From NCBI RefSeq assembly GCF_014837155.1, contig NZ_JACYHA010000018.1, positions 17,767-81,766 of the forward strand: 64,000 nt of DNA, written 5' to 3'. Positions 7,037 through 16,068 of this stretch are shown one piece after another (position 1 is the stretch's first letter; each line of letters begins with the position of its first letter). Position numbers and translations under genes: made by a program. A model generated the notes under the pieces. It did no database searches, had not been told where the DNA came from, and saw only the letters and a list, made by a program, of their open reading frames with translations. Source of the stretch: Litchfieldia stipae (GTDB taxonomy: Bacteria > Bacillota > Bacilli > Bacillales > Bacillaceae_L).

Positions 7037-10000
7037 ATGACATCGAAAAATTTGTATAACAAAGAAGAGTTTCTAGCGTTTAAGTCACTGTTTGAATCAA
7101 ATGTACATTCTGGGCAATTGTCTCAGGCGTTGATACAAATTGAGAGCTTACTTTCTCAGTATCCAGATCATCCAGGGATGTTTTATTTGGCAGGTTTATT
7201 ATATGTACATGATCAAGATTATGGAAAAGCCAAAAGGTATTTCGAGAAAGCACTAACACTTGATGCAAATAACTGTGAATATATGACTTATTTTGGAATC
7301 GCTTGTGTGGAGACTGAGGATTTAGCAAAAGCAGAGACATTGCTCAAAGATGCATACCAACTCGATCCTAACTCAATTACAATATTAATCGGTATAAGCA
7401 AACTATATCTAAAAAAAGGGGATTTTGTTCAGTCCAAATCCTATCTTTTAAATGCTGTAGAACGAGAACCTACTAGTTTTGATGCTCATTTTCTTCTTGG
7501 TCAAACGTATTTAGAGGAAAACCAAGATATAGAGACTGCTCTTATTCATTTTGAAAAAGCGCTCAAGCTTGGGAAAAATGATGAACTAGAATATAACTAT
7601 GCTTCTGCACTAGCGAAGGCTGGTAAAAAAGATCAAGCCGTAAAGTATTGTAAAAAGTTCCTGATTAAAAATCCTAATTCGTCCTATGCTTATAAATTCC
7701 GAGAACTAATGATGAACATTACTCGTATACATACAAAACAACAAAAAACGCAAGAAACCTCAAGCAAGAATGAAACAAATATGAATACAAAAACTGATAT
7801 CAATAGTAATTATGAAACAAATAAAAAGCAAGTGAATAATGAGGTAGATAAATATCAGAAAGTTTTAAAGGATGCAAAGCAGCGTCTAAATCAATATATT
7901 TTAGGGCAAGAGGATTTTGTTGAACAGTTGTGTAATGGATATATGCGTAGTTTTGTATATAAACGTCCGGACATTTCACTTAAAAACACGATTTTCGTTT
8001 CGGGTCAAAAAGGAACAGGTATTGCGAAATCAATTCGATTTTTAACAGCAATCATGTATGAATACAATCTATATAAAAATGCAGACATTCATTATATTGA
8101 TATTTCAAGCTCAAAAGGAGCATCAGACGTAGAGAGTACATTTTTATCTGATATTTATAAAGGTCTTTCTAGTAAAGCAGAGGTCATTATTATTGACAAT
8201 GTAGACAAATGTTCGCCTGAGATTGTTTCCAAACTCTCTGAAATAATAATCCATGGAAAACTAAAATTAAAGGATCGTTATGTATTTAATGCGAACTGGC
8301 AAATGCTTGAAAAAACATATAGCAGTTTGGCTCAAAATGCAATTGATACATTAGAAATGGATGATAAATTAATTATTCTTTCTTCTGATAAGGATTTTAG
8401 AGATGTACGTACTATTTTTCCTTCGACGGCATTAGAAAAAATAAAAGATATTGCACAAACTTCTGTAATATCACCTGAAATTCTAGAAAAAATTGCTGAA
8501 AAATATATAAAGAAATATCAAAAGCGTATAAGTGATAAGCTTCAATTGAATATAAGAATTTCTACAGATGTTACCTCCTTCATTGTAGGTAAGGCTAATC
8601 CAATGATAGGCGTTCATGGAATAAAGGGATACATCGAGGAAGATATATATCAGTCAATTACGGAATTACGTATGTTAGGGAAATTACAACCTGGTATAAC
8701 TTATAAACTTGTCGCAGCAGAGGATGACCTCATTTTAGATGATGAAATTAAAAAGATAACTGTAACAAAAAAGAAAGCTAACGAACAAAACCTCGATGCT
8801 GTTAAAGAAGAACTGGGTAAAGTCATTGGATTAAAGCCAGTAAAAGAACGAATATTCCAATTAGAAGAATTTCTGGCTCTTCAAAAAATTCGTCAGTCTC
8901 GTGGTGCAAAAGTAACACGATTATCGATGAATTTCATCTTCACAGGAAATCCAGGTACAGGGAAAACAACTATTGCAAGACTTGTTTCTAAGTACTTAAA
9001 GGCATTAGGATACTTATCAAGTGGACACTTAGTGGAAGTGGACCGTGGAAAACTGGTTGCTGAATATGTCGGGCAAACCGCACCGAAAACCCAAGCTGTG
9101 ATTGAGTCTGCAAAAGGTGGTGTATTATTCATCGATGAAGCCTACTCGTTGGCGAGAGGCGGAGACAGTGATTTTGGAAAAGAGGCAATTGATGCTCTTG
9201 TCAAAGGAATGGAAGATTTCCGAGATGACATGGTTGTTGTCCTCGCGGGATATAAGGAAGAAATGGAAGGATTTTTAAAAACGAATCCAGGTCTTCGTTC
9301 AAGATTCAACAACTTAATAGATTTTCCAGATTACTCTTCTGAAGAGCTGTTAGAGATTGCGGAAGTTATTGCGAAAAGTGAAGGTTATACAATCGAAGAA
9401 GATAGTAAAGAGGGATTAATTGAAGAATTCACTAGAAAGCAAATCCCAGGGAAAAATGATTCGGGTAACGGGCGTTTGGCTCGGAACGTAGTCGAGCAAG
9501 CGATTGCTGCCCAATCAGCAAGAATTTTAAAAACAATGGACCCAACTAATCCAATTGGCGATGAAGAATTGAATCTATTAACAATGGCTGATCTTGGCTT
9601 GGATAAAGTGAATGATTTTGATTTAGAAGCCGAGTTGGATAAAATAGTCGGCCTTGGTGAAGTCAAACAGTTCATGAAGACAATGGAACGACAGCTCGTT
9701 GCTCAGAAAAAGAGAAAAGCTGTCGGTATTAATTCGAGTATTAAGCAAAGCCTGAATATGATTTTTACCGGTAATCCCGGAACAGGGAAAACAACAGTTG
9801 CCAGACTCCTTGGTAATATGATGAAGGAAATGGGTGCCTTAAAATCAGGGCATTTTGTGGAAGTGGACCGTGGGGACCTTGTTGGTGAATATGTTGGAAA
9901 GACTGCTCCGAAAACAAAAGATAAATTTATGTCCGCTCTAGGAGGAATTTTATTTATTGATGAGGCCTATGCTTTAGCTGCCGATAGCTACGGACAAGAG

Positions 10001-12841
10001 GCAATCGATACGATTGTGAAGTTAATGGAGGACCATAGAGAAAATATCGTTGTTATTCTAGCAGGCTATGAAAAAGAGATGAAAGAGTTCTTAAAAACAA
10101 ATACAGGGCTAAAATCAAGATTTCCAATCACCGTTGATTTTAAAGATTACAAAGCATCAGAGCTTGTTGAGATTGGGGCAAAAATGGTTGCAGGTACAGG
10201 CTATCTATTACCACAGGAAGCCAAGGAAGCGTTAGCAGTTCGAATTGAATCTGAGACCCAGCTTTCATCAGCTGAATCTGGGAATGGAAGAATGGTCCGA
10301 AATATTATTGAGGAAGCGATTAGAAGGCAATCTGATAGAATTGCAACCGAAGAAAGTGCGGAGCATGATTTCTTAGTAACCTTCGCACCTTCAGATTTTA
10401 TTATCGATAAGCGGAAGAAAGGTTTCGAACTTGAAAAAGAACTCAAAAGAATCATTGGATTACAAGAAGTGAAGGACTTTGTTCGGCAGCTTGAGAAGCA
10501 AATCATTGCCCAACAACTACGCTATAGTGCGGGGTATAAAGAAAAGACGACACAAAATTTAAATATGATCTTTACTGGAAACCCAGGTACAGGAAAAACA
10601 ACAGTTGCTCGAGTTGTGGGTGACCTTTTAAAGGATATGGGTGTTTTAAAAACAGGTAAAATGGTAGAGGTCGACCGTGGTGATTTAGTTGCATCCTATG
10701 CTGGTCAAACGCCTGAAAAGGTAAAAGAGGTATTTATGTCTGCACTTGGGGGGATTTTATTTATCGATGAAGCATATGCCTTAAGTACTGATAGTTTCGG
10801 AAAAGAAGCAATCGATACGTTGGTGAAGCTTACAGAGGACCACAAGGGAAATGTAATTGTAATCTTAGCGGGTTATGAAAAAGAGATGAAGGAATTCCTA
10901 AAAACAAATTCAGGTCTGAAGTCTCGTTTTCCAATTAACATCAACTTCGCTGATTACTCAGCGAGTGAATTAGTCGAAATTGGTGAGAAAATGGTTTCGG
11001 ATTTAAATTATACTTTACCTCTTGAAGCGAAAGAGGCTTTAGTGAAACGAATTGAAAATGAAGTCCAACTATCTTCCGCTGAATCAGGAAATGGACGAAT
11101 GGTTCGGAATATTTTCGAGGAAGCAATCAGAAGGCAATCTGAGAGAATTTCGACTGGTTCCTATGAAGAGTCTGAAATGCTTGTAACTTTTGAGCCATCA
11201 GATTTTCTAGTGGAAAACCGAGACAAGAAATTTAAACTTGAAAAGGAACTTGGTAAAATTATTGGATTACATGAGGTGAAAGAATTTGTACGTTCCCTTG
11301 AAAAACAACTTCTTGCACAGAAACTTCGTCAAAGCGCAGGGATTAAGACAGTAACGACACAAAGCTTAAACATGATTTTTACAGGTAATCCAGGAACCGG
11401 AAAGACGACGGTTGCTCGAGTAGTTGGGGAATTGTTAAAGAAAATGGGCGTGTTAAAAACAGGTAAGATGGTAGAGGTTGACCGAGGTGACCTAGTAGCT
11501 TCTTACGCAGGCCAAACACCTGAAAAGGTCAAAGAGGTATTTATGTCTGCATTAGGTGGAATTCTTTTCATTGATGAATCTTATGCACTTAGTACAGATA
11601 GTATGGGGAAAGAGGCCATTGATACGTTAGTGAGGCTAATTGAGGACCACAGGGATAGTGTTATCGTAATATTAGCAGGCTATGAAAAAGATATGAGAGA
11701 CTTCTTAAAAACCAATTCGGGGCTAAAATCACGTTTTCCAATTAACATCAACTTCCCTGATTATACGATCAGTGAATTGTTAGCAATTGCAAAGTTGATG
11801 ACCACGAAGGAAGGATACACGTTAACAGAGCCATCGCTAGATGCTTTATCACAGCTCCTTCAAAGGGAAATAAAACGATCAAAAGCAGATGCGGGAAATG
11901 GTAGGCTTGTCAGAAATGTTCTCGAAGAAGCTCTTCGTAAACAATCTGGCCGAATTGTAACCGAAGGTATTTTAGAGAAAGATGAGATCGTTAAATTGCT
12001 TCCTGAGGATTTCATCAATGAGCAAAATGGGAAGGAAGATTTCAATCTAGATGAAAATCTACAATCCATTATCGGCCTTAATGAAGTTAAAGATTTCATA
12101 CGAAGTTTACAAGCACAAATTAGTATTCAACAAAAGCGAAAAAGTTTAGGATTACCAGTTGATGAAGGTGCTGCACTCCATATGATTTTTACGGGGAACC
12201 CGGGAACTGGGAAAACGACGGTTTCTAGAATTGTAGCAGACTTGCTGTACAACTTAGGTATATTACCAAGTAATAAGTTGATTGAAGTTGATCGTTCTGG
12301 TCTAGTTGCTGGCTATGTTGGACAGACTTCGATTAAAACACAGGAGAAAATTCAAGAAGCTTTGGGCGGAGTATTGTTTATAGATGAAGCCTATTCACTT
12401 GCTCAAGATGCTGGTTCTTCCAATGGTTATGGCCAAGAGGCGATTGATACGCTATTAAAGGCAATGGAAGATTACCGTGAAGATCTAATTGTTATTCTAG
12501 CAGGGTATACAAATGAAATGGAAGAATTTCTCGACACTAATCCAGGATTACGCTCACGAATTCCACATATTATCGAATTTAAGGACTATACAGTGTATGA
12601 GTTAATGCAAATCGGTGAATTGTTGTTTAAAGGTAAAGGATACACAGTGACAGAAGCTGCCAAGTCCAAAATAAAAAACAAAATAGATCTTGCTTTGCAG
12701 GAAGACCATTTTGGCAATGGAAGATTTATGCGTAATGTTTACGAAGAAACAATTAGAAGACAAGCAGTTCGATTACAGAATAAGCTTGAATTAACTGTAG
12801 AAGACTTATCTACAATTGAAGAAGAAGACATCAATTTGTGA
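7037..12841 (+). CDS. TPR protein with six AAA modules: one degenerate ClpB-like plus five tandem CbxX/CfxQ
   Basis: ATG 7037 follows TAGGAGG. The product has 1934 residues. Residues about 10-235 are TPRs. Residues about 285-560 resemble a ClpA/ClpB D2 AAA module, but Walker A reads G323-Q-K-G-T-G-I-A-K-S (lysine lost) and Walker B ends Asp387-Asn388 (catalytic Glu lost). Five CbxX/CfxQ modules follow, each with G-N-P-G-T-G-K-T-T, starting at residues 637, 912, 1181, 1450 and 1720 (spacing 275, 269, 269, 270). Each has an intact F-I-D-E-(A/S)-Y Walker B, an arginine-finger segment L-(R/K)-S-R and a sensor-2 G-N-G-R motif. EccA (type VII secretion), SpoVK and CbbX use one such module; TPR plus CbxX is EccA-like. 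Six modules in one chain could form a single-chain ring, as in dynein or midasin; that is inference. There is no transmembrane segment. Confidence 0.9.
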   Translation: MTSKNLYNKEEFLAFKSLFESNVHSGQLSQALIQIESLLSQYPDHPGMFYLAGLLYVHDQDYGKAKRYFEKALTLDANNCEYMTYFGIACVETEDLAKAETLLKDAYQLDPNSITILIGISKLYLKKGDFVQSKSYLLNAVEREPTSFDAHFLLGQTYLEENQDIETALIHFEKALKLGKNDELEYNYASALAKAGKKDQAVKYCKKFLIKNPNSSYAYKFRELMMNITRIHTKQQKTQETSSKNETNMNTKTDINSNYETNKKQVNNEVDKYQKVLKDAKQRLNQYILGQEDFVEQLCNGYMRSFVYKRPDISLKNTIFVSGQKGTGIAKSIRFLTAIMYEYNLYKNADIHYIDISSSKGASDVESTFLSDIYKGLSSKAEVIIIDNVDKCSPEIVSKLSEIIIHGKLKLKDRYVFNANWQMLEKTYSSLAQNAIDTLEMDDKLIILSSDKDFRDVRTIFPSTALEKIKDIAQTSVISPEILEKIAEKYIKKYQKRISDKLQLNIRISTDVTSFIVGKANPMIGVHGIKGYIEEDIYQSITELRMLGKLQPGITYKLVAAEDDLILDDEIKKITVTKKKANEQNLDAVKEELGKVIGLKPVKERIFQLEEFLALQKIRQSRGAKVTRLSMNFIFTGNPGTGKTTIARLVSKYLKALGYLSSGHLVEVDRGKLVAEYVGQTAPKTQAVIESAKGGVLFIDEAYSLARGGDSDFGKEAIDALVKGMEDFRDDMVVVLAGYKEEMEGFLKTNPGLRSRFNNLIDFPDYSSEELLEIAEVIAKSEGYTIEEDSKEGLIEEFTRKQIPGKNDSGNGRLARNVVEQAIAAQSARILKTMDPTNPIGDEELNLLTMADLGLDKVNDFDLEAELDKIVGLGEVKQFMKTMERQLVAQKKRKAVGINSSIKQSLNMIFTGNPGTGKTTVARLLGNMMKEMGALKSGHFVEVDRGDLVGEYVGKTAPKTKDKFMSALGGILFIDEAYALAADSYGQEAIDTIVKLMEDHRENIVVILAGYEKEMKEFLKTNTGLKSRFPITVDFKDYKASELVEIGAKMVAGTGYLLPQEAKEALAVRIESETQLSSAESGNGRMVRNIIEEAIRRQSDRIATEESAEHDFLVTFAPSDFIIDKRKKGFELEKELKRIIGLQEVKDFVRQLEKQIIAQQLRYSAGYKEKTTQNLNMIFTGNPGTGKTTVARVVGDLLKDMGVLKTGKMVEVDRGDLVASYAGQTPEKVKEVFMSALGGILFIDEAYALSTDSFGKEAIDTLVKLTEDHKGNVIVILAGYEKEMKEFLKTNSGLKSRFPININFADYSASELVEIGEKMVSDLNYTLPLEAKEALVKRIENEVQLSSAESGNGRMVRNIFEEAIRRQSERISTGSYEESEMLVTFEPSDFLVENRDKKFKLEKELGKIIGLHEVKEFVRSLEKQLLAQKLRQSAGIKTVTTQSLNMIFTGNPGTGKTTVARVVGELLKKMGVLKTGKMVEVDRGDLVASYAGQTPEKVKEVFMSALGGILFIDESYALSTDSMGKEAIDTLVRLIEDHRDSVIVILAGYEKDMRDFLKTNSGLKSRFPININFPDYTISELLAIAKLMTTKEGYTLTEPSLDALSQLLQREIKRSKADAGNGRLVRNVLEEALRKQSGRIVTEGILEKDEIVKLLPEDFINEQNGKEDFNLDENLQSIIGLNEVKDFIRSLQAQISIQQKRKSLGLPVDEGAALHMIFTGNPGTGKTTVSRIVADLLYNLGILPSNKLIEVDRSGLVAGYVGQTSIKTQEKIQEALGGVLFIDEAYSLAQDAGSSNGYGQEAIDTLLKAMEDYREDLIVILAGYTNEMEEFLDTNPGLRSRIPHIIEFKDYTVYELMQIGELLFKGKGYTVTEAAKSKIKNKIDLALQEDHFGNGRFMRNVYEETIRRQAVRLQNKLELTVEDLSTIEEEDINL

Positions 12842-13231
12842 TGATAAGGAATATCTTAATAGATTAAGTGGGAAACAGATATCAAAATATTAGATATTTC
12901 TATTTGAATCACAGTTCAAAATATGCGGCGTTATTTAAAAGTTTTAAACAATAATGCAGGGAGTATCCCATGCGAGAAGTTCCTGCTACTGTAGAATTAA
13001 ATGTGAGCAAAATGATTTACAACATAAATGTCAAATTGTAATTTGTTGATTATGAGGCCTAGTAACTAGTGGGAAATCTTTAGGTTGAAGCCCTGTGACA
13101 AAGTAACTATTATAAAGAGTGTGAGCTTTTACAACAAGTTTAAGCTATTACACTCTCTTGCTTTTACGGGCGGCATGATGTAATCTGCCCCTTGAACCCT
13201 TGATATGACTGGGTTTGTTGGTAAGATAAAT
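12842..13231 (+). ncRNA. Structured non-coding stretch, possible small RNA or IS200/IS605-type 3' end remnant
   Basis: This stretch of nearly 400 bp has no gene but several clear hairpins. GCAGGGA/TCCCATGC is at about 12957-12974. AGAGTGT-x-AGCTT pairs with AAGCT-ATT-ACACTCT at about 13117-13160. GGGCGG pairs with CTGCCC just after 13168, and AACCC pairs with GGGTT at about 13195-13215. A strong terminator follows. A short open stretch reading N-A-G-S-I-P-C-E-K and then stop (12950-12994), followed by compact hairpins, is reminiscent of the end of transposon TnpB genes with their guide RNA. I cannot match it to a known RNA family. It could also be the long 3' untranslated region of the AAA gene. 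Confidence 0.35.
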
Positions 13232-13280
13232 TAAAAGAAGCTTTTCATAGTTCATTGAACTTTTGAGAGGCTTCTTTTTT
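13232..13280 (+). terminator. Strong intrinsic terminator
   Basis: AAAAGAAGC pairs with GCTTCTTTT and AGTTCA with TGAACT, followed by six T. It closes the structured stretch and, by readthrough, the AAA operon. Confidence 0.85.
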
Positions 13281-13324
13281 AATTATATAGAAGTTATCTA
13301 GTAATATTTAAGAAGACATAATCA

Positions 13325-13350
13325 AGACTACTTCTGTTTAGTCTTTTTTT
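13325..13350 (+). terminator. Second short terminator-like hairpin
   Basis: AGACTA, a loop of about 8 bases, TAGTCT and a run of seven T, immediately before the promoter region of the TetR gene. Confidence 0.55.
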
Positions 13351-13399
13351 CGTGATATGATAGAATCATGTTACCAATACTTTAGGAGAATTGATATGT

Positions 13400-14008
13400 A
13401 TGGCACCGTTAAATGAAGATCAATTAGAAAATATTCGAAATGAACGTAAGATACAAATTATGAGAGCTGCGCTTAAAACGTTTGCAGAGAATGGGATTAA
13501 ATTAACAAAGATTAGTTTAATCGCACAGGAAGCGGGAATTAGTCACGGATTAGTTTATCACTATTTCAAATCAAAGGAAGAAGTGTTATACGAGAGCCTT
13601 GAATGGGCTGTGGAATTAAATGAAACACGTAAATATCTTAATGAGCTTTCAGCGAAGGCAGTGTCACCCATAGAAAAAGTACGACAATTTACGAAGTTTG
13701 CCCTTTCATCTAGTAAGTCAGAAAGTAGTAATATATTTCGTGTGATTCAACACTTAGAAAATACGGACGGCATTCCTAGCCATATACTCGATTTCACCAA
13801 AAATGTAGGAATGATGTATATTGAATTTTTTATTCCTATTTTTATAGAAGGACAAGAAGCGGGTGAAATTATTCAGGGGGACCCTGAAGAACTAGTCGGA
13901 TTATTTCTAACCATTATTTCTGGTGTGATGGCTGATGATCCTGATTGGTGGCGTGAAAATATGGACCGAAAAATCGACATTTTTATGAGAATGATTACGA
14001 CACGTTAA
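13400..14008 (+). CDS. TetR family regulator of the adjacent ABC exporter
   Basis: I prefer ATG 13400 (11 bases after AGGAG at 13384-13388) over TTG 13391, which would leave only 2 bases of spacing. The product has 202 residues. Residues about 15-60 form the TetR helix-turn-helix (I-M-R-A-A-L-K-T-F-A-E-N-G, then I-A-Q-E-A-G-I-S-H-G-L-V-Y-H-Y-F-K-S-K-E-E), followed by an all-helical ligand and dimer domain. It precedes an ABC ATPase and permease. The two palindromes at 14085-14149, right before the ATPase gene, are the obvious operators, so it is inferred to repress the exporter until a toxic ligand binds. The ligand is unknown. Confidence 0.85.
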   Translation: MAPLNEDQLENIRNERKIQIMRAALKTFAENGIKLTKISLIAQEAGISHGLVYHYFKSKEEVLYESLEWAVELNETRKYLNELSAKAVSPIEKVRQFTKFALSSSKSESSNIFRVIQHLENTDGIPSHILDFTKNVGMMYIEFFIPIFIEGQEAGEIIQGDPEELVGLFLTIISGVMADDPDWWRENMDRKIDIFMRMITTR

Positions 14009-14084
14009 TCTCATTCATACCTCTCCTCCTTTTTTTTGTCAAAATTATTTGTTGACGAGTGAGGAGATTTATTATATTTTTAAA

Positions 14085-14149
14085 TTGACTGGTTTAGTCA
14101 ATCAAAAACCAGTCATCATTTTTATCTATGTATTGACTGACTGAATCAA
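14085..14149. promoter_or_regulatory. Twin 17-bp palindromic operators for the TetR regulator
   Basis: TTGACTGGTTTAGTCAA (14085-14101) and TTGACTGACTGAATCAA (14133-14149) are two versions of one TTGA(C/T)T-type palindrome, centred 48 bp apart. A possible promoter, TTGACG at 14052 with TATATT at 14074, places its start point inside the first operator. Confidence 0.7.
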
Positions 14150-14168
14150 TCAAAAAAGGGGTGGAGTG

Positions 14169-15110
14169 ATGAAAGAGAACATTATTTCTGTTCGTAATCT
14201 GAAGAAGTCCTATGGGAAGCACTTAGTTTTAGATAATTTGAATCTCGAGGTGACACGAGGATCTATTTTTGCATTGCTAGGTGAGAATGGTGCTGGTAAG
14301 ACGACCACAGTGCGCATCTTATCAACATTAATTCAGGCTGATAGCGGCTCAGCTTTGATTGCAGGATATGATGTGCATCGCGAATCTAAATCAGTGAAAC
14401 AAACCATTAGTCTAACTGGGCAGTATGCAGCAGTGGATGAATTGTTGACGGGAGAAGAAAACCTCTTGATGATGGGACGTCTAAATCACTTGAGCGGCCA
14501 TTTAGTGAAAAAGCGGGCAATTGAACTACTTGAACTATTTGAGTTAACAAATGCAGCCAAGAAACAAGTAAAGACTTATTCTGGTGGAATGCGCCGAAGA
14601 CTTGATATTGCTATTAGTCTACTAGCCTCTCCGCAAGTTATTTTCTTAGATGAACCAACAACGGGACTTGATCCACGTAGTCGGAGAAACATGTGGGATC
14701 TGATTAGACAACTTGCAAAGAGTGGAGTGACCATTTTCTTAACGACACAATATTTGGAAGAGGCAGATCAACTTGCAGATAAGATTGCTGTCATCAATGG
14801 AGGAAAGATTGTAGAAGAAGGAACTGCTGATGAACTAAAAAGCTTGATCGGTGACGAGAAGATAGAATTAACCTTTGATGATTTGAGTTCATGCCAGCTT
14901 GCTCTAACGCTTTTACAAGGTCAAATAAATGAAAGTGAGCGAATGATCTCAATTAATACCTGTTCTATAGGAAGTTTGCGTCAACTACTTAACACACTCT
15001 ATGAACACGGCTTAGAGCCTAGCTCCATCGACTTCCGAAAACCAACGCTTGATGATGTATTTATGGATGTAACAAGCAGAAAAAGAAAGGGGAAATCTGC
15101 CAATGCGTAA
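14169..15110 (+). CDS. ABC transporter ATP-binding protein, drug-export (DrrA) type
   Basis: ATG 14169 lies 7 bases after AAGGGG; a GTG at 14166 is adjacent and also in frame. The 313-residue product has Walker A G-E-N-G-A-G-K-T-T near residue 40, the signature Y-S-G-G-M-R-R-R, Walker B V-I-F-L-D-E-P-T-T-G-L-D and the C-terminal extension typical of DrrA/DUF4162-type ATPases (D-D-V-F-M-D-V-T near the end). It powers the membrane partner encoded by the overlapping next gene. Substrates of this class are usually amphipathic drugs or antibiotics. Expression is probably controlled by the TetR protein upstream. Confidence 0.9.
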   Translation: MKENIISVRNLKKSYGKHLVLDNLNLEVTRGSIFALLGENGAGKTTTVRILSTLIQADSGSALIAGYDVHRESKSVKQTISLTGQYAAVDELLTGEENLLMMGRLNHLSGHLVKKRAIELLELFELTNAAKKQVKTYSGGMRRRLDIAISLLASPQVIFLDEPTTGLDPRSRRNMWDLIRQLAKSGVTIFLTTQYLEEADQLADKIAVINGGKIVEEGTADELKSLIGDEKIELTFDDLSSCQLALTLLQGQINESERMISINTCSIGSLRQLLNTLYEHGLEPSSIDFRKPTLDDVFMDVTSRKRKGKSANA

Positions 15111-15876
15111 ATCAAAGTTTTATTGGGCTTTATCAGATGGTTGGACAATGTCGCATCGTAGCTTAAAGCATATTTTCCGTGAGCCAGAGTCCCTATTAAT
15201 GGCTATCGGACTACCAGTTGCCATTATGGTTATGTTTGTTTATATTTTTGGAGGAGCGATTCAGACGGGGACAGAGTATGTAAATTATGTTGTTCCTGGA
15301 GTCATTATCACGTGTGCAGGATTTGGCAGTTCGCTAATAGCCATAAGTGTAACGCAGGATATGGTTGGTGGATTGTTTGAACGTCTTCGAAGTATGCCTC
15401 TCCTACCTTCTTCATTAATGGTTGGTCATGTAACAGCAGGGTTCATTCGTAATGCAATGGCTACAACGATTATCTTTCTTGTTGCCATCCTCATTGGATT
15501 CCAGCCGAATGCGGGATTCATAGAGTGGCTTGGTATAATTGGGCTCTTGTCTTTATTTATGTTATCACTTAATTGGCTGTTTGTAGCGATGGGGTTAATG
15601 GCAAAAAGTGTGGAAACAGCAAACGCTGTAACCTTCCCGATGTTATTCCTCCCATATGTTAGTAGTGCCTTTGTGCCTACAGAGACAATGCCTAGCTGGC
15701 TACATACCTTTGCAGAAAACCAACCAATGACTCCACTTATAGAATCAATTCGTGGCCTACTTATTGGAACACCTATTGGTAACAATCTCCTGTTAACCAT
15801 TCTTTGGTTCGGTTCTCTATTGATTATAAGTTTTATCATTTCTATCGTCATTTTCAAGCGAAAGAAAAAACAGTAA
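15103..15876 (+). CDS. ABC-2 type permease, drug-export (DrrB) type
   Basis: It overlaps the ATPase gene by 8 bases, so the two are translationally coupled. The 257-residue product has six hydrophobic segments and the ABC-2 layout: a cytoplasmic N-terminus, a first helix after the R-E-P-E-S-L motif, and a Q-P-M-T-P-L-I-E-S-I-R-G-L loop before the last helix, as in DrrB and daunorubicin-type permeases. It forms the membrane channel of the exporter. A bidirectional-looking terminator follows at 15941-15986. Confidence 0.9.
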   Translation: MRKSKFYWALSDGWTMSHRSLKHIFREPESLLMAIGLPVAIMVMFVYIFGGAIQTGTEYVNYVVPGVIITCAGFGSSLIAISVTQDMVGGLFERLRSMPLLPSSLMVGHVTAGFIRNAMATTIIFLVAILIGFQPNAGFIEWLGIIGLLSLFMLSLNWLFVAMGLMAKSVETANAVTFPMLFLPYVSSAFVPTETMPSWLHTFAENQPMTPLIESIRGLLIGTPIGNNLLLTILWFGSLLIISFIISIVIFKRKKKQ

Positions 15877-15940
15877 TTAGTTAAAAGGAAAGAAGTGGAG
15901 AACCAACGTTTAAGAAGGAAGCCAAACAATTGAAGCATCA

Positions 15941-15986
15941 AAAAGACCATAAGCCAAGTAGGTTGAATTAGGCTGATGGTCTTTTC
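15941..15986 (+). terminator. Terminator of the TetR-regulated exporter operon
   Basis: AAAAGACCAT plus AAGCC pairs with GGCT plus ATGGTCTTTT. The stem is A-rich on its left arm and T-rich on its right arm, so it may also serve the convergent DUF2812 gene. Confidence 0.8.
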
Positions 15987-16068
15987 ACTGAATGAACAGG
16001 TGGATGAAGACAGAACATCCAGATATCTCGATAAGAAAAAGTGGGAAGACGACATCTGCTTCCACCAA

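Noticed and set aside
7037..12841. Naming the AAA protein SpoVK or EccA
   Set aside because: Those proteins have one CbxX module. This one has five plus a degenerate ClpB-like module, so the names would mislead.
12940..13220. Cobalamin, lysine or T-box riboswitch
   Set aside because: None of the conserved cores of these classes is present, and the next gene is a TetR regulator behind two terminators and its own promoter region.
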